From positions 268,413-319,946 of the forward strand of contig DAIDJL010000004.1 in NCBI GenBank assembly GCA_027450205.1: 51,534 nucleotides of DNA, in the 5' to 3' direction. A model generated the notes under the pieces. It was not told the origin of the DNA, searched no databases, and saw only the letters and a program-made list of their open reading frames with translations. The DNA is from Candidatus Parcubacteria bacterium. GTDB taxonomy: Bacteria; Patescibacteriota; Minisyncoccia; UBA6257; 2-01-FULL-56-20. Of this stretch, positions 17,858-26,858 are shown piece by piece. The position numbers and the translations under genes were made by a program. Positions within the stretch are counted from its first letter, which is position 1. Every line of letters starts with the position of its first letter.

Positions 17858-18472
17858 TTATTTCATGCCGGCGATATGCCGGCGGACGGCCGCTTCGATC
17901 CTTTTTCCCACCGCGGCTTCGGTGCCCATTCCCGATATCCTCTTAACCGTATACCGCCCGTTAAAAAAGGCAACCACGCGCACGACCTGTTCTTTATAAT
18001 ATTTCTGCCGGTTGCGGAGCGCGCGGACACTGTCGTCATCACGCTTCACTGATTTCCCGTTCATATAAATGCGGCGTGCCGCGGCGCGCTTGAACATTTC
18101 TCCCGCGGGAATATGCAGATAGATGACGAGCGGGTCGCTCCGTTTCGCCCGCACAAGCTCGCGCGCGACGAGCTTCGCCTCGTTGATCATTTTGGGCGTG
18201 CCATTAAAAAGGATGCCTCGTGCGGCAGGGGTTCCCGCGATCACCCGCTTGAAGATAGTACGCACCACCGCCGTGGGCGTCAGCTTGCCGACCGCCGTCG
18301 TCCTGGCGTAATCATATTGCGCGAGCACGGCAGGCATTCGCACTTCGCGGCCCATATCAAGATTATAAAAATGATATTTCTTAGCCAGCCGCACTGCCTG
18401 TGTTCCTTTTCCGGACGCGGGATCTCCGAGGAGTATCACATTGAACGGCTTTCGCGGGGCTACGGGTCTCAT
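17858..18472 (-). CDS. Adenylate kinase-like nucleoside monophosphate kinase (divergent)
   Basis: NVILLGDPASGKGTQAVRLAKKYHFYNLDMGREVR P-loop; FNGTPK in place of DGFPR. Confidence 0.8.
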   Translation of the reverse strand: MRPVAPRKPFNVILLGDPASGKGTQAVRLAKKYHFYNLDMGREVRMPAVLAQYDYARTTAVGKLTPTAVVRTIFKRVIAGTPAARGILFNGTPKMINEAKLVARELVRAKRSDPLVIYLHIPAGEMFKRAAARRIYMNGKSVKRDDDSVRALRNRQKYYKEQVVRVVAFFNGRYTVKRISGMGTEAAVGKRIEAAVRRHIAGMK

Positions 18473-18478
18473 ACTTTT

Positions 18479-19048
18479 TTAATCAATGCCAAGCGCTTTA
18501 TTGATGTTTGCAGCGATCTCGTCCGGCGCAGGGGTGCCGTCAACGGCAATAAATGCCGTCTGCTCCTTTAAATAATCCATTGCGGGCTTTATCGTATCAT
18601 CGTAATCACGAAAGCGCTGGGTGATCGCTTCGGGCGTATCGTCCACCCGGGTCTCGTGCTGGGCACGCAACAGCAGCCGTTTGATGCACTCCTCGCGCGG
18701 CACATCGATAAAAAGCGTCGCCATCCTATCCATTCCATGTTCTTTCAGATATTCCACCAAAAATTTCCCCTGGCCAAGCCGGCGGGGTACGCCGTCAAAA
18801 ATGATCCCCTTCTCATACGGGATCAACGGAAGCTGATCCTTCAACACCTCTATGATGAGCTCGTCCGAAAGCAGTGTTCCGTGATCTATCGCCTTGATCT
18901 TATCCGCAAGTGGTCCGCCCTTCGCCAAAATTGCGCGAAGCGTACCCCCCATCTCCCAAAATAAAAAACCGAGCTTCTCCGCCAGTCTTTTTCCCTGCGT
19001 TCCCTTGCCCGATCCCTGCGGCCCGGCAATGAAAATTATATTGTAGTT
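18479..19048 (-). CDS. adk: Adenylate kinase (short form)
   Basis: MNYNIIFIAGPQGSGKGTQGKRLAEKLGFLFWEMG; GIIFDGVPRRLGQ. Confidence 0.88.
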   Translation of the reverse strand, partial: NYNIIFIAGPQGSGKGTQGKRLAEKLGFLFWEMGGTLRAILAKGGPLADKIKAIDHGTLLSDELIIEVLKDQLPLIPYEKGIIFDGVPRRLGQGKFLVEYLKEHGMDRMATLFIDVPREECIKRLLLRAQHETRVDDTPEAITQRFRDYDDTIKPAMDYLKEQTAFIAVDGTPAPDEIAANINKALGID

Positions 19049-19130
19049 CATTGGTGATTGTATAATAGCAAATATTTCAAATACTTCCAAATATTAGAAA
19101 ATTATTCACTAAAACACGAATAAAACACCC

Positions 19131-19205
19131 CTTCTTTTAAAAGGGATCCCGGAGCAGTGAAAGCGGTGGGGTCGGCAGACCGGAACGCCATCCTGTTAAA
19201 AGAAG
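19131..19205 (-). repeat. Hairpin element downstream of secY (10-bp arms, structured apical domain)
   Basis: cttcttttaa ... GGTC-GGCA-GACC-GGAACGCCATCC ... ttaaaagaag. Confidence 0.65.
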
Positions 19206-19212
19206 AATTGTC

Positions 19213-20484
19213 TTATTCGATTCCCTCATACTCCCTGACTGTCAACTGCGAATCCACCTGCCGCATGGTCTCCAAAGCGACCGCAACAACGATAAGAAGC
19301 GCGGTGCCGCTGATCGTAAGCACGGAAACGCCCGTAACCGACTGCACGATAATCGGCAAAATCGCAATAAGACCAAGGAATGCCGCGCCGAAGAAGGTGA
19401 TGCGGTTCACGACACCATGAAAATATTTCTCGGTGCTGTCACCAGGACGAATGCCCGGCACAAATCCTCCGCTCTGCTGAAGATTCTTGGCAACCTCTTC
19501 CGGATTGAACGTGATCGCGGTATAAAAATACGTGAAGACGAACACCAGTAAAAAGTAGAAGATGCCGTAATAAAGCTGGTTCGCCACGAAGCCTTGCGCG
19601 AAGTCGCTCACCCTGAGCCCCCATGTCGGCGAGAAGAGCACCACGATCTGCGCGAGGAACTGCGGGAAGAGCAATACCGAGATCGCGAAAATAAGCGGAA
19701 TCATGCCCGCCTGGTTCACCTTGAGCGGGAGGTAGCTCTGGGCGCCGCCGTACATCTTGGTGCCCCGTACGCGCCGCGCGTACGCAACCGGTATTTTTCG
19801 TTCGCCTTCATTAAGATACACGACGCCGGCGATGAGCAATAATCCGATGACGATGAACCCTATATATGAGGTAAGAAGCTGGGCGGTGTATGACGCGAAC
19901 GCGAGTCCGACGCTCGACGGGAGGCGGCTAATGATACCCGCCAAAATAATAAGTGAAATGCCGTTGCCTACCTTCTCCTCCGTAATGAGCTCACCGAGCC
20001 AGAGCGCGATCATGGATCCACACGTGATCACGATGACATTACGAACGAGACTGAAGGTGTCGGGCCGCGCGATAACACCCTGCGAGATGAGCAGGCTTAA
20101 AAAGCCGTATGACTGCACGAATGCGAATGGCACGGTGAGCAGGCGCGAATATTGGTTGAACTTTGCCTGGCCGCGCGCGCCCTCCTCGTAATACATCGCC
20201 TTCATCTTCGGGAAGATGATCGTCATAAGCTGCATGACGATGGTGGATGTAATGTACGGACCGACGCCAAGCATGACCACCGAAAGGTTCGCAAGGCCGC
20301 CGCCGGAAAAGAAGTTAAGGAACCCAAGGAGCTGGTTGGAGTTGAAATAGTTCTGGAGCGCCGCCGCGTCCACGCCGGGGATCGGAATGGCGGCCAGCAC
20401 GCGATATGCAACCAAAAGTCCGAGAACAATGAGTATCTTGTTCCGGAGCTCCTTTACTTTGAATATCTGTAAAAATCTTTCCAT
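19213..20484 (-). CDS. secY: Preprotein translocase subunit SecY
   Basis: IPIPGVDAAALQNYF; LSVVMLGVGPYITSTIVMQL; VNQAGMIPLIFA. Confidence 0.98.
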   Translation of the reverse strand: MERFLQIFKVKELRNKILIVLGLLVAYRVLAAIPIPGVDAAALQNYFNSNQLLGFLNFFSGGGLANLSVVMLGVGPYITSTIVMQLMTIIFPKMKAMYYEEGARGQAKFNQYSRLLTVPFAFVQSYGFLSLLISQGVIARPDTFSLVRNVIVITCGSMIALWLGELITEEKVGNGISLIILAGIISRLPSSVGLAFASYTAQLLTSYIGFIVIGLLLIAGVVYLNEGERKIPVAYARRVRGTKMYGGAQSYLPLKVNQAGMIPLIFAISVLLFPQFLAQIVVLFSPTWGLRVSDFAQGFVANQLYYGIFYFLLVFVFTYFYTAITFNPEEVAKNLQQSGGFVPGIRPGDSTEKYFHGVVNRITFFGAAFLGLIAILPIIVQSVTGVSVLTISGTALLIVVAVALETMRQVDSQLTVREYEGIE

Positions 20485-20512
20485 TTCTTTATCTTACATT
20501 AAACAAAGGAAG

Positions 20513-20581
20513 AAACGAATATGACCAGTCCTTTGCCGAACGGTCCATCTTGGGGAGGCAAAGGACTGGTCATATTCGTTT
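20513..20581 (-). repeat. Hairpin element between rplO and secY (25-bp perfect arms, 19-nt loop)
   Basis: aaacgaatatgaccagtcctttgcc / gaacggtccatcttgggga / ggcaaaggactggtcatattcgttt; overlaps the rplO stop codon. Confidence 0.9.
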
Positions 20582-21023
20582 AAGATACCACCTTTCCCCC
20601 GGCCTTTTCGATCTTTTCTTTGGCGCTGGCAGACACCTCAAAACCGGTGACCGAGATCGGGAATGCGATATCCCCGGCGGCAAGGATCTTTACTTTACCC
20701 TTATAATCCTTTTTTAACAATTTTATGCTGCGCAGAAACGCATAGCCGACCTCCAGCGGTACGCCGGCCTTGACATGCGGCTTAAGGCTGTTTGAAAGCA
20801 TGCCGAGGTTGAACACGACCGGGACGTCGCGCTTGGGTTTATTGCGGAACCCCCGCATCTTCGGGATCTTAAGGATAATGTCGCGCTCCGCCGGGCGGAT
20901 ACGATGGCCTGAACGGGACCGCTGTCCTTTTACGCCGCGGCCGGAATAACTGCCGCGCTTGCCGCTGCGGCCGATACGCTGGAGGCGCTTGGCGCGAATA
21001 GGAGTTTTTGAATGAAGTTTCAT
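20580..21023 (-). CDS. rplO: Ribosomal protein uL15
   Basis: KRIGRSGKRGSYSGRGVKGQRSRSGHRIRPAERDIILKIPKMRGF-type sequence. Confidence 0.96.
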   Translation of the reverse strand: MKLHSKTPIRAKRLQRIGRSGKRGSYSGRGVKGQRSRSGHRIRPAERDIILKIPKMRGFRNKPKRDVPVVFNLGMLSNSLKPHVKAGVPLEVGYAFLRSIKLLKKDYKGKVKILAAGDIAFPISVTGFEVSASAKEKIEKAGGKVVS

Positions 21024-21045
21024 GATAGTGATAGTGGTCAGAAGG

Positions 21046-21546
21046 TTATGCCTTTAATTTCTTTAGCGCCTCAATGGTCGCCATCGCATTCGTGAGCTTG
21101 TTCGGCGTACGGCCAAGGATCTTTGCCGTTGCGTCCTTGATGCCGGCGAACGCAAGCACAAAACGCACCGAACCGCCGGCGCGGAGGCCATGCCCCTTGC
21201 TGGCCGGCTTGATCATCACCTTGGCGGCGCTGTACTTCGCGTTCACCTCGTGCGCGATGGTGCGGCCGTCCTTAAGGCTGATCGTCAAAAGATTCTTCTT
21301 TGCGTCGGCTTTTGCCTTTGCCACTGCCTGCTGGACGTCAAGACCTTTCGCCACGCCGATGCCGATGCGGCCGCGCTCGTCGCCGATCACGATCGTGACG
21401 CGGAAACGGAAGCGCTTGCCTCCGGCGACGACGCGGGTCACGCGGCGATTGTCCAGCACGCGCTCTTTGAACTCCTCGCGCACCACAGGGCGATCGCGAT
21501 CCGGCCGTCTATTGAATGTTCTTGGCGATGATGTCTTTTCTGCCAT
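21046..21546 (-). CDS. rpsE: Ribosomal protein uS5
   Basis: VREEFKERVLDNRRVTRVVAGGKRFRFRVTIVIGDERGRIGIGVAKGLDV. Confidence 0.97.
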   Translation of the reverse strand: MAEKTSSPRTFNRRPDRDRPVVREEFKERVLDNRRVTRVVAGGKRFRFRVTIVIGDERGRIGIGVAKGLDVQQAVAKAKADAKKNLLTISLKDGRTIAHEVNAKYSAAKVMIKPASKGHGLRAGGSVRFVLAFAGIKDATAKILGRTPNKLTNAMATIEALKKLKA

Positions 21547-21550
21547 GATT

Positions 21551-21922
21551 TTATATAGTAAGTCCGCCTTTTTTTGCTCCATCGACGAAGCTCTTTACCC
21601 GGCCGTGGAACTTATAAGAGCGGCGATCGAACACTGCGGATTTGATGCCCAGCTCCCCTGCTTTCTTTCCGATGAATTCGCCGACGGAAAACGCGTCCGC
21701 GGTTTTATTCCCTTTAACCGCTCCCTTTGCAGCCTTCTCCATAGCAAAGCTCGATGCAGAAAGAAGCGTATTCCCCTTTACATCATCAATAAGTTGCGCG
21801 TAGAAATAGCGGTTACTGCGTCGTACGGCAAGGCGCGGGCGCACCGCGGTGCCGGAAATCGCGGCGCGAACGCGTGCAACGCGGCGGATCCTTTTTTGGT
21901 TGAGTTTCTTTTTTGCTTTCAT
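21551..21922 (-). CDS. rplR: Ribosomal protein uL18
   Basis: RRVARVRAAISGTAVRPRLAVRRSNRYFYAQLIDD. Confidence 0.94.
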   Translation of the reverse strand: MKAKKKLNQKRIRRVARVRAAISGTAVRPRLAVRRSNRYFYAQLIDDVKGNTLLSASSFAMEKAAKGAVKGNKTADAFSVGEFIGKKAGELGIKSAVFDRRSYKFHGRVKSFVDGAKKGGLTI

Positions 21923-21939
21923 GGAAATGGATAATGATA

Positions 21940-22482
21940 TTATGCCGCAGCGGCGCCAGCCTTCTTACCAACCTTTCTGCGGATGACCTCGCCCTGATAA
22001 TGTATGCCCTTGCCCTTGTATGGCTCCGGTTTCTTAAGTGCGCGGATCTCTGCAGCAGCCTGGCCGACGGCGTCTTTATCAATGCCGGTCACCTTGATGA
22101 TGTTCTTATCAACCGTGATCGCAACATTCTCCGGGATCGGCAAACGGACCGGCAGTGCGTATCCCAGGAAAAGCACGAGCTCCTTCCCTTCCACCGTGGC
22201 GCGATAACCGACGCCTTCAATCTCAAGGATCTTGGTGAATCCGATGGTCACGCCTTCGATCGCATTCTTTGCAAGCGACCAGATCGTTCCCTGGAGAGCG
22301 GTCGTCTTTATTTCCGGCGCGGCGCTGACCCAAAAGTTCCCGCCCTCGGTCCTGACATCAACTCCGGCGGGAAGCGCTATTTTCAACTCCCCTTTCGGCC
22401 CTTTGATCGTCAATATACCGCCATTCTGGACGAGGGTCGCGCCTTCGGTGATCGCAATAGGTTTTTTGATAAGTCGGCTCAT
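21940..22482 (-). CDS. rplF: Ribosomal protein uL6
   Basis: MSRLIKKPIAITEGATLVQNGGILTIKGPKGEL...KPEPYKGKGIHYQGEVIRRKVGK. Confidence 0.97.
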   Translation of the reverse strand: MSRLIKKPIAITEGATLVQNGGILTIKGPKGELKIALPAGVDVRTEGGNFWVSAAPEIKTTALQGTIWSLAKNAIEGVTIGFTKILEIEGVGYRATVEGKELVLFLGYALPVRLPIPENVAITVDKNIIKVTGIDKDAVGQAAAEIRALKKPEPYKGKGIHYQGEVIRRKVGKKAGAAAA

Positions 22483-22498
22483 GGGATTCAGTGATAAA

Positions 22499-22879
22499 TT
22501 ACCAGATTTCAAAAAGATATTCTCCGCCGACCTTCTGTTTTTTCGCCTCGGAACCGGTCATAATGCCCTTCGAGGTCGAAAGCATGGAAAGCCCGTGGCC
22601 CCGCTTGACCGTCGGAAGGCTGCGATAGTCCGCATACGTATGGCGGCTCGGCTTGCTCATGATCTTGAAATCGTTTACCGCCGCTTCTTTGTTTTTATAG
22701 GCAAGGCGCACTACGATCATGCTTTTCTTTCCCACCGCCTCCTTTTCCGCGCTTTTAACATACCCGTGCTCAACAAGTTTTGTGAGTATCGCAAAATCCA
22801 TCTTCGTGAACGGGAAGGTTATTTTGTCTTTCTTTGCCCGTGTGGCATTTTTAAGTTCGGAAAGGATGTTGTAGTGCAT
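22499..22879 (-). CDS. rpsH: Ribosomal protein uS8
   Basis: LSELKNATRAKKDKITFPFTKMDFAILTKLVEHGYV...GHGLSMLSTSKGIMTGSEAKKQKVGGEYLFEIW. Confidence 0.95.
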   Translation of the reverse strand: MHYNILSELKNATRAKKDKITFPFTKMDFAILTKLVEHGYVKSAEKEAVGKKSMIVVRLAYKNKEAAVNDFKIMSKPSRHTYADYRSLPTVKRGHGLSMLSTSKGIMTGSEAKKQKVGGEYLFEIW

Positions 22880-22883
22880 AAGA

Positions 22884-23069
22884 TTACCAGCTGGCTTTCT
22901 TTATTCCCGGGATCTGCTGAGCAGTCGCCATTTCACGGAAGCAGATGCGGCAGAGCCCGAAGTCGCGCATATAGCCGCGCTTGCGACCGCAACGGAAACA
23001 GCGCCGCACGATGCGGGTGGAATACTTTGGTCGCTTTTTGCTTCGCGCGATGACGGACTCTTTTGCCAT
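22884..23069 (-). CDS. rpsN: Ribosomal protein uS14, zinc-binding type Z
   Basis: RRCFRCGRKRGYMRDFGLCRICFREMATAQQIPGIKKASW. Confidence 0.97.
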   Translation of the reverse strand: MAKESVIARSKKRPKYSTRIVRRCFRCGRKRGYMRDFGLCRICFREMATAQQIPGIKKASW

Positions 23070-23070
23070 A

Positions 23071-23619
23071 TTATTTCTTCTTTCGCTTTCCTTTTGCCGC
23101 CGGCGCCTCTTTTTTCATCGGCACGCCGAACGCGGCGAATTTCTCCACCGACCTCTCGCGGCTCCTCGTCTTCGGCACAATGCTTACACCGATCGAGAAC
23201 GATACCGGGGACTTTTCCGGAGATATCTCCGGGAACACCAGGTGGTCGCGGACACCTACATTAAGGGTGCCGCCCTGATCGATCGCGGAATGCTCCAAAC
23301 CGGCAAAGTCTCGAACGCGAGGTAACACTATTGTAATCAATCGCTCAAAAAAATCAACCGCTTTCTCGCGGCGCAGCGTCACGCGAAGACCCACGATCTG
23401 CCCCTCGCGCACTTTAAATCCGGCGATGGATTCCTTCGCTTTACGGAGCTGCGGCTGCTGGCCGGTGATCGCGGCAATGTCACGCATCACCTGCGGAAGG
23501 ATCTTTTCCTCAAAGTTCGGCTGCTGGCCAAGGCGGCCGACGCCCGCGTCAACGACGACCTTCTCCACGAAGGCGCGCATTGCTTTTCTATCGGTATGTG
23601 TTTTTTTGATTTCAGCCAT
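23071..23619 (-). CDS. rplE: Ribosomal protein uL5
   Basis: ITGQQPQLRKAKESIAGFKVREGQIVGLRVTLRREKAVDFFERLITIVLPRVRDF. Confidence 0.97.
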   Translation of the reverse strand: MAEIKKTHTDRKAMRAFVEKVVVDAGVGRLGQQPNFEEKILPQVMRDIAAITGQQPQLRKAKESIAGFKVREGQIVGLRVTLRREKAVDFFERLITIVLPRVRDFAGLEHSAIDQGGTLNVGVRDHLVFPEISPEKSPVSFSIGVSIVPKTRSRERSVEKFAAFGVPMKKEAPAAKGKRKKK

Positions 23620-23634
23620 GGCCGTATTATTTAT

Positions 23635-23946
23635 TTAGAGCGTTGCCTTGCATTTTTTGCAATAGCGGACCTTGCGATTGCCCTCCATGCGGCCACCGAT
23701 ACGGGTCGGTGCTTTGCAGTTCGGACAGATGATCATAACCTTGGAAACGGCGAGTGGGCGCGATACCGCGACGACCTGGCCCTTTTCTCCCTGCTTGCGC
23801 GGCTTTGAACGCTTTTTGAACACGTTCAATCCGTCGATCTGGATGCGGTCATCTTCCGGGAACGCCTTTAAAACCACCCCGGTCTTTCCGCGGTCTTTTC
23901 CCGATAAGATCTTTACGTTGTCTCCTTTCTTGAGTTTCATGGCCAA
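23635..23946 (-). CDS. rplX: Ribosomal protein uL24
   Basis: KLKKGDNVKILSGKDRGKTGVVLKAFPEDDRIQIDGLNVFKKRSKPRKQGEKGQ. Confidence 0.97.
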   Translation of the reverse strand: MAMKLKKGDNVKILSGKDRGKTGVVLKAFPEDDRIQIDGLNVFKKRSKPRKQGEKGQVVAVSRPLAVSKVMIICPNCKAPTRIGGRMEGNRKVRYCKKCKATL

Positions 23947-23959
23947 ATAATATTAGTTA

Positions 23960-24328
23960 TTAAACGATTTCTTCCGCCATGGTCATTAATTTTTCATAAC
24001 CCCTCTCTTTGAGCTCGCGCGGAAGCGGGCCGAAGATACGGGTCGCCACCGGCTCCTTTTTGGCATCGATCAGAATGACCGCATTCTCGTCAAAACGGAC
24101 ATAGGAACCGTCTTTCCGGCGAAGCGCGCTCTTGGTGCGAACCACCATTACCTTCACAACATCTTTCTTCTTTACCGTTTTGCGCGGCTCCGCGCTCTGC
24201 ACGGACGCGACAATGATATCCCCCACGCCCGCGTAACGGTGATGCGTACCGCCAAGAATGCGGAAACACCGCACCACCTTGGCGCCGCTGTTATCCGCAA
24301 CTTTGATTACCGATCGTTCTTGTATCAT
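23960..24328 (-). CDS. rplN: Ribosomal protein uL14
   Basis: MIQERSVIKVADNSGAKVVRCFRILGG...VRFDENAVILID...RIFGPLPRELKERGYEKLMTMAEEIV. Confidence 0.98.
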   Translation of the reverse strand: MIQERSVIKVADNSGAKVVRCFRILGGTHHRYAGVGDIIVASVQSAEPRKTVKKKDVVKVMVVRTKSALRRKDGSYVRFDENAVILIDAKKEPVATRIFGPLPRELKERGYEKLMTMAEEIV

Positions 24329-24347
24329 ACCAGAAAAATTATAGTGA

Positions 24348-24605
24348 TTATGCGATCTTATTTATGATCCTCCAGCGCTTTTCGCGCGAGAGCGGGCGGG
24401 ATTCCTCGATGGTCACCTTGTCTCCCATCTTATATTCATTATTCTCATCGTGCGCCTTGAACTTGGTCGTCACCTTATAGTACTTGAGATACTTCGGGTG
24501 CTTCTTAAGGCTCGCAACCGCAACCACGCGCGTCTTCATCATCTTATCCGAGACGACAACGCCGATGATCTTCCTTATTTTTTTGGTTTTTGGAGTCTGT
24601 GCCAT
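24348..24605 (-). CDS. rpsQ: Ribosomal protein uS17
   Basis: [64 protein letters not shown]. Confidence 0.96.
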   Translation of the reverse strand: MAQTPKTKKIRKIIGVVVSDKMMKTRVVAVASLKKHPKYLKYYKVTTKFKAHDENNEYKMGDKVTIEESRPLSREKRWRIINKIA

Positions 24606-24609
24606 AATA

Positions 24610-24813
24610 TTATGCTTTTGATGCCTGTTGCCGTATGAATGTTTTCGCGCGGGCGATCCCGCGGCGCGTCTGATGAAGCTCGTTCACATTCTTCACTTTT
24701 CCGGCCGCAAGGTCAAATCGCAATGTCCGCAACTTCTCAGCCGAATCAAGCACTATGCGCTCGAGTTCGCCAAGTGACTTGTTCTTCATTTCTTGTACTT
24801 CTTTTTTCTTCAT
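24610..24813 (-). CDS. rpmC: Ribosomal protein uL29
   Basis: [47 protein letters not shown]. Confidence 0.92.
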   Translation of the reverse strand: MKKKEVQEMKNKSLGELERIVLDSAEKLRTLRFDLAAGKVKNVNELHQTRRGIARAKTFIRQQASKA

Positions 24814-24830
24814 GGCTCTTTGGTGAAAAA

Positions 24831-25241
24831 TTATTTTACGATGACGCGGGTTTTTACCGGAAGCTTGAATGATGCAAGACGCAACGCTTCCTTGGCGCGC
24901 ACAAGCGTCACTCCGTCGATCTCGAACAGCACGCGGCCCGGTTTTACCGGAAACACATAGTGGTCAACGGATCCCTTTCCGCCTCCAAGTGTCTTTTCCG
25001 GCGCCTGCTGCGTGATCGGCTTGTCGGGGAATATACGGATCCAAAGGCGTCCATCACGCTTGAGGTAGTTCGTGATCGTCTTGCGCGCCGCTTCGATCTG
25101 GCGGGAATTCACCCATGCCGACTCCGTGGACTTCAATCCAAAAGAACCATAGCTCAACGCAAGCCCGCGCGTTTCAACCGTGCGCTTGCGGGAGCGTCCC
25201 TTTTGCCACTTGCGATGTTTTACTTTCTTTGGAAGAAGCAT
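24831..25241 (-). CDS. rplP: Ribosomal protein uL16
   Basis: MLLPKKVKHRKWQKGRSRKRTVETRGLALSYGSFGLKSTESAWVNSRQIEAARKTITNYLKRDGRLWIRIFPDKPIT. Confidence 0.97.
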   Translation of the reverse strand: MLLPKKVKHRKWQKGRSRKRTVETRGLALSYGSFGLKSTESAWVNSRQIEAARKTITNYLKRDGRLWIRIFPDKPITQQAPEKTLGGGKGSVDHYVFPVKPGRVLFEIDGVTLVRAKEALRLASFKLPVKTRVIVK

Positions 25242-25258
25242 GGTTTTTTAATCAAATA

Positions 25259-25978
25259 TTAATAGTTGGATGGAGCACGGCGGCGCGATTGGCGGCCGGC
25301 CTCTTCCTCCTGTTCCTTGGTGACTTTTTTGAAAACCTCTCCTTTATATATCCAAACACGGATACCGATCGTGCCGTACGTGGTGAACGCGGTCGCGGTG
25401 CCGTAATCGATGTCGGCGCGGAGCGTCTGCAGCGGCAAAGAACCTTTTGAAAGATGCTCATTGCGCGCGATCTCGTTCCCGTCCAGGCGGCCCTTCATTA
25501 AGATCTTCGCACCTTTGACATCGCGATTCTGCAAGATCTGCTCCAAATACTTCTTCATGGTGCGGCGGAAGCGGATACGCTTCTCCAGATCCCATGCGAT
25601 CTGCTGAGCAGTATAGCGGGCAGAAACATCCGAGCGCTTCAATTCCTCTACGTTCAAACTGAGCGCAACCTTGGAGCGGGTCTTGCGCACCTTCATGAGC
25701 GCGTCGACGACCGCCTTATTGAGATCTTCCATTCCTTTTCCTCCGCGGCCGATGATAAGGCCCGGCCGGGCGGCGCGGATGAACACGCGAAGGTTGCCCT
25801 GCGTGCGCTCGATCTCAATGGCGGCGACACCGGCAAGCGCGATCTTTTCATTGATCGTATTGCGGATCGCTTCGTCCTCTTCGAGGAATTTTGCATAGCC
25901 GCCCTTAAGGAACCAGCGTACGGGCCAGCCTTTTGAAACTCCCAAGCGATATGAATTTGGATTGATCTTTTGTCCCAT
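25259..25978 (-). CDS. rpsC: Ribosomal protein uS3
   Basis: MGQKINPNSYRLGVSKGWPVRWF...RPGLIIGRGGKGMEDL. Confidence 0.97.
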   Translation of the reverse strand: MGQKINPNSYRLGVSKGWPVRWFLKGGYAKFLEEDEAIRNTINEKIALAGVAAIEIERTQGNLRVFIRAARPGLIIGRGGKGMEDLNKAVVDALMKVRKTRSKVALSLNVEELKRSDVSARYTAQQIAWDLEKRIRFRRTMKKYLEQILQNRDVKGAKILMKGRLDGNEIARNEHLSKGSLPLQTLRADIDYGTATAFTTYGTIGIRVWIYKGEVFKKVTKEQEEEAGRQSRRRAPSNY

Positions 25979-25984
25979 GATATT

Positions 25985-26497
25985 TTATTCGCCTACCACC
26001 TTACGTCCGAACCGGCGCTTCCAGAATCCGGGGGTCTGCTTCGATCTCGGCGCTTCCTTCTCGGGAGTCTTTGGTTTCTTTGTTTTTGAACGCACATCCT
26101 CGCCCGGCGGGAGTTTCGTCTTCTTCGGCGGCACGATCGTAAAGCGCGACTTCAACTTTTCGTTGACACCCAGAACCATCGTGACATGGCTCATCTTTTT
26201 CTGAATGGGAGACGCGCTGCCGCGCGCGCGGGGAAGCATCCGCTTCAACATCGGGCCGCCGTCAACACGGACGCTCGAAACGAAAAGATGCTGAGGGTCA
26301 ACGGTCTTGCTATTTTTAGCATTCGCGACAGCCGAACGCAAGAGTTTCAACAGCACCTTTGAAGGCCGCCGCGTCTGCACGATCAATTGCGCTTCGGCTT
26401 CGTTCACCGGCAAACCTTTTATAAGGTCACCAACGCTGCGCACTTTGCGGGGCGCCTGGCGAAGGAAACTAAGTTTTGCGGTGTATTGCTTTTCCAT
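25985..26497 (-). CDS. rplV: Ribosomal protein uL22 with basic/Pro-rich C-terminal extension
   Basis: LSFLRQAPRKVRSVGDLIKGLPVNEAEAQL...VRVDGGPMLKRMLPRARGSASPIQKKMSHVTMVL. Confidence 0.95.
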   Translation of the reverse strand: MEKQYTAKLSFLRQAPRKVRSVGDLIKGLPVNEAEAQLIVQTRRPSKVLLKLLRSAVANAKNSKTVDPQHLFVSSVRVDGGPMLKRMLPRARGSASPIQKKMSHVTMVLGVNEKLKSRFTIVPPKKTKLPPGEDVRSKTKKPKTPEKEAPRSKQTPGFWKRRFGRKVVGE

Positions 26498-26502
26498 GGT
26501 TT

Positions 26503-26841
26503 TTATTTCTTAGCAGGCGCTGCCTTTGCGGCGGCGGCCTGGGTCTTGGCGGTCTCGGTAGCCTTTATCTCAAGCTCCTTCTGCATCTTGCCGCCGTGGC
26601 GGATGAACTTGCGGGTCGGGGAAAATTCTCCGAGGCGATGGCCAATCATTTCTTCCGTCACGCGCACTTCAACGTGCGTGCGGCCGTTGTGAACGCCAAA
26701 AACCTGTCCGACGAATTCCGGTGCGATCTCCGATGCGCGGGACCAGGTCTTGATGACCGTGCCGCTGCCGGACTTGGTATTCAAAACCTTCTTCATAAGC
26801 TTCGGATCGACGAACGGGCCTTTTTTGAGTGAACGTGACAT
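26503..26841 (-). CDS. rpsS: Ribosomal protein uS19 with Ala/Lys-rich tail
   Basis: [20 protein letters not shown]...[48 protein letters not shown]. Confidence 0.97.
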   Translation of the reverse strand: MSRSLKKGPFVDPKLMKKVLNTKSGSGTVIKTWSRASEIAPEFVGQVFGVHNGRTHVEVRVTEEMIGHRLGEFSPTRKFIRHGGKMQKELEIKATETAKTQAAAAKAAPAKK

Positions 26842-26858
26842 GGTAGTAAGGTTAAAAA

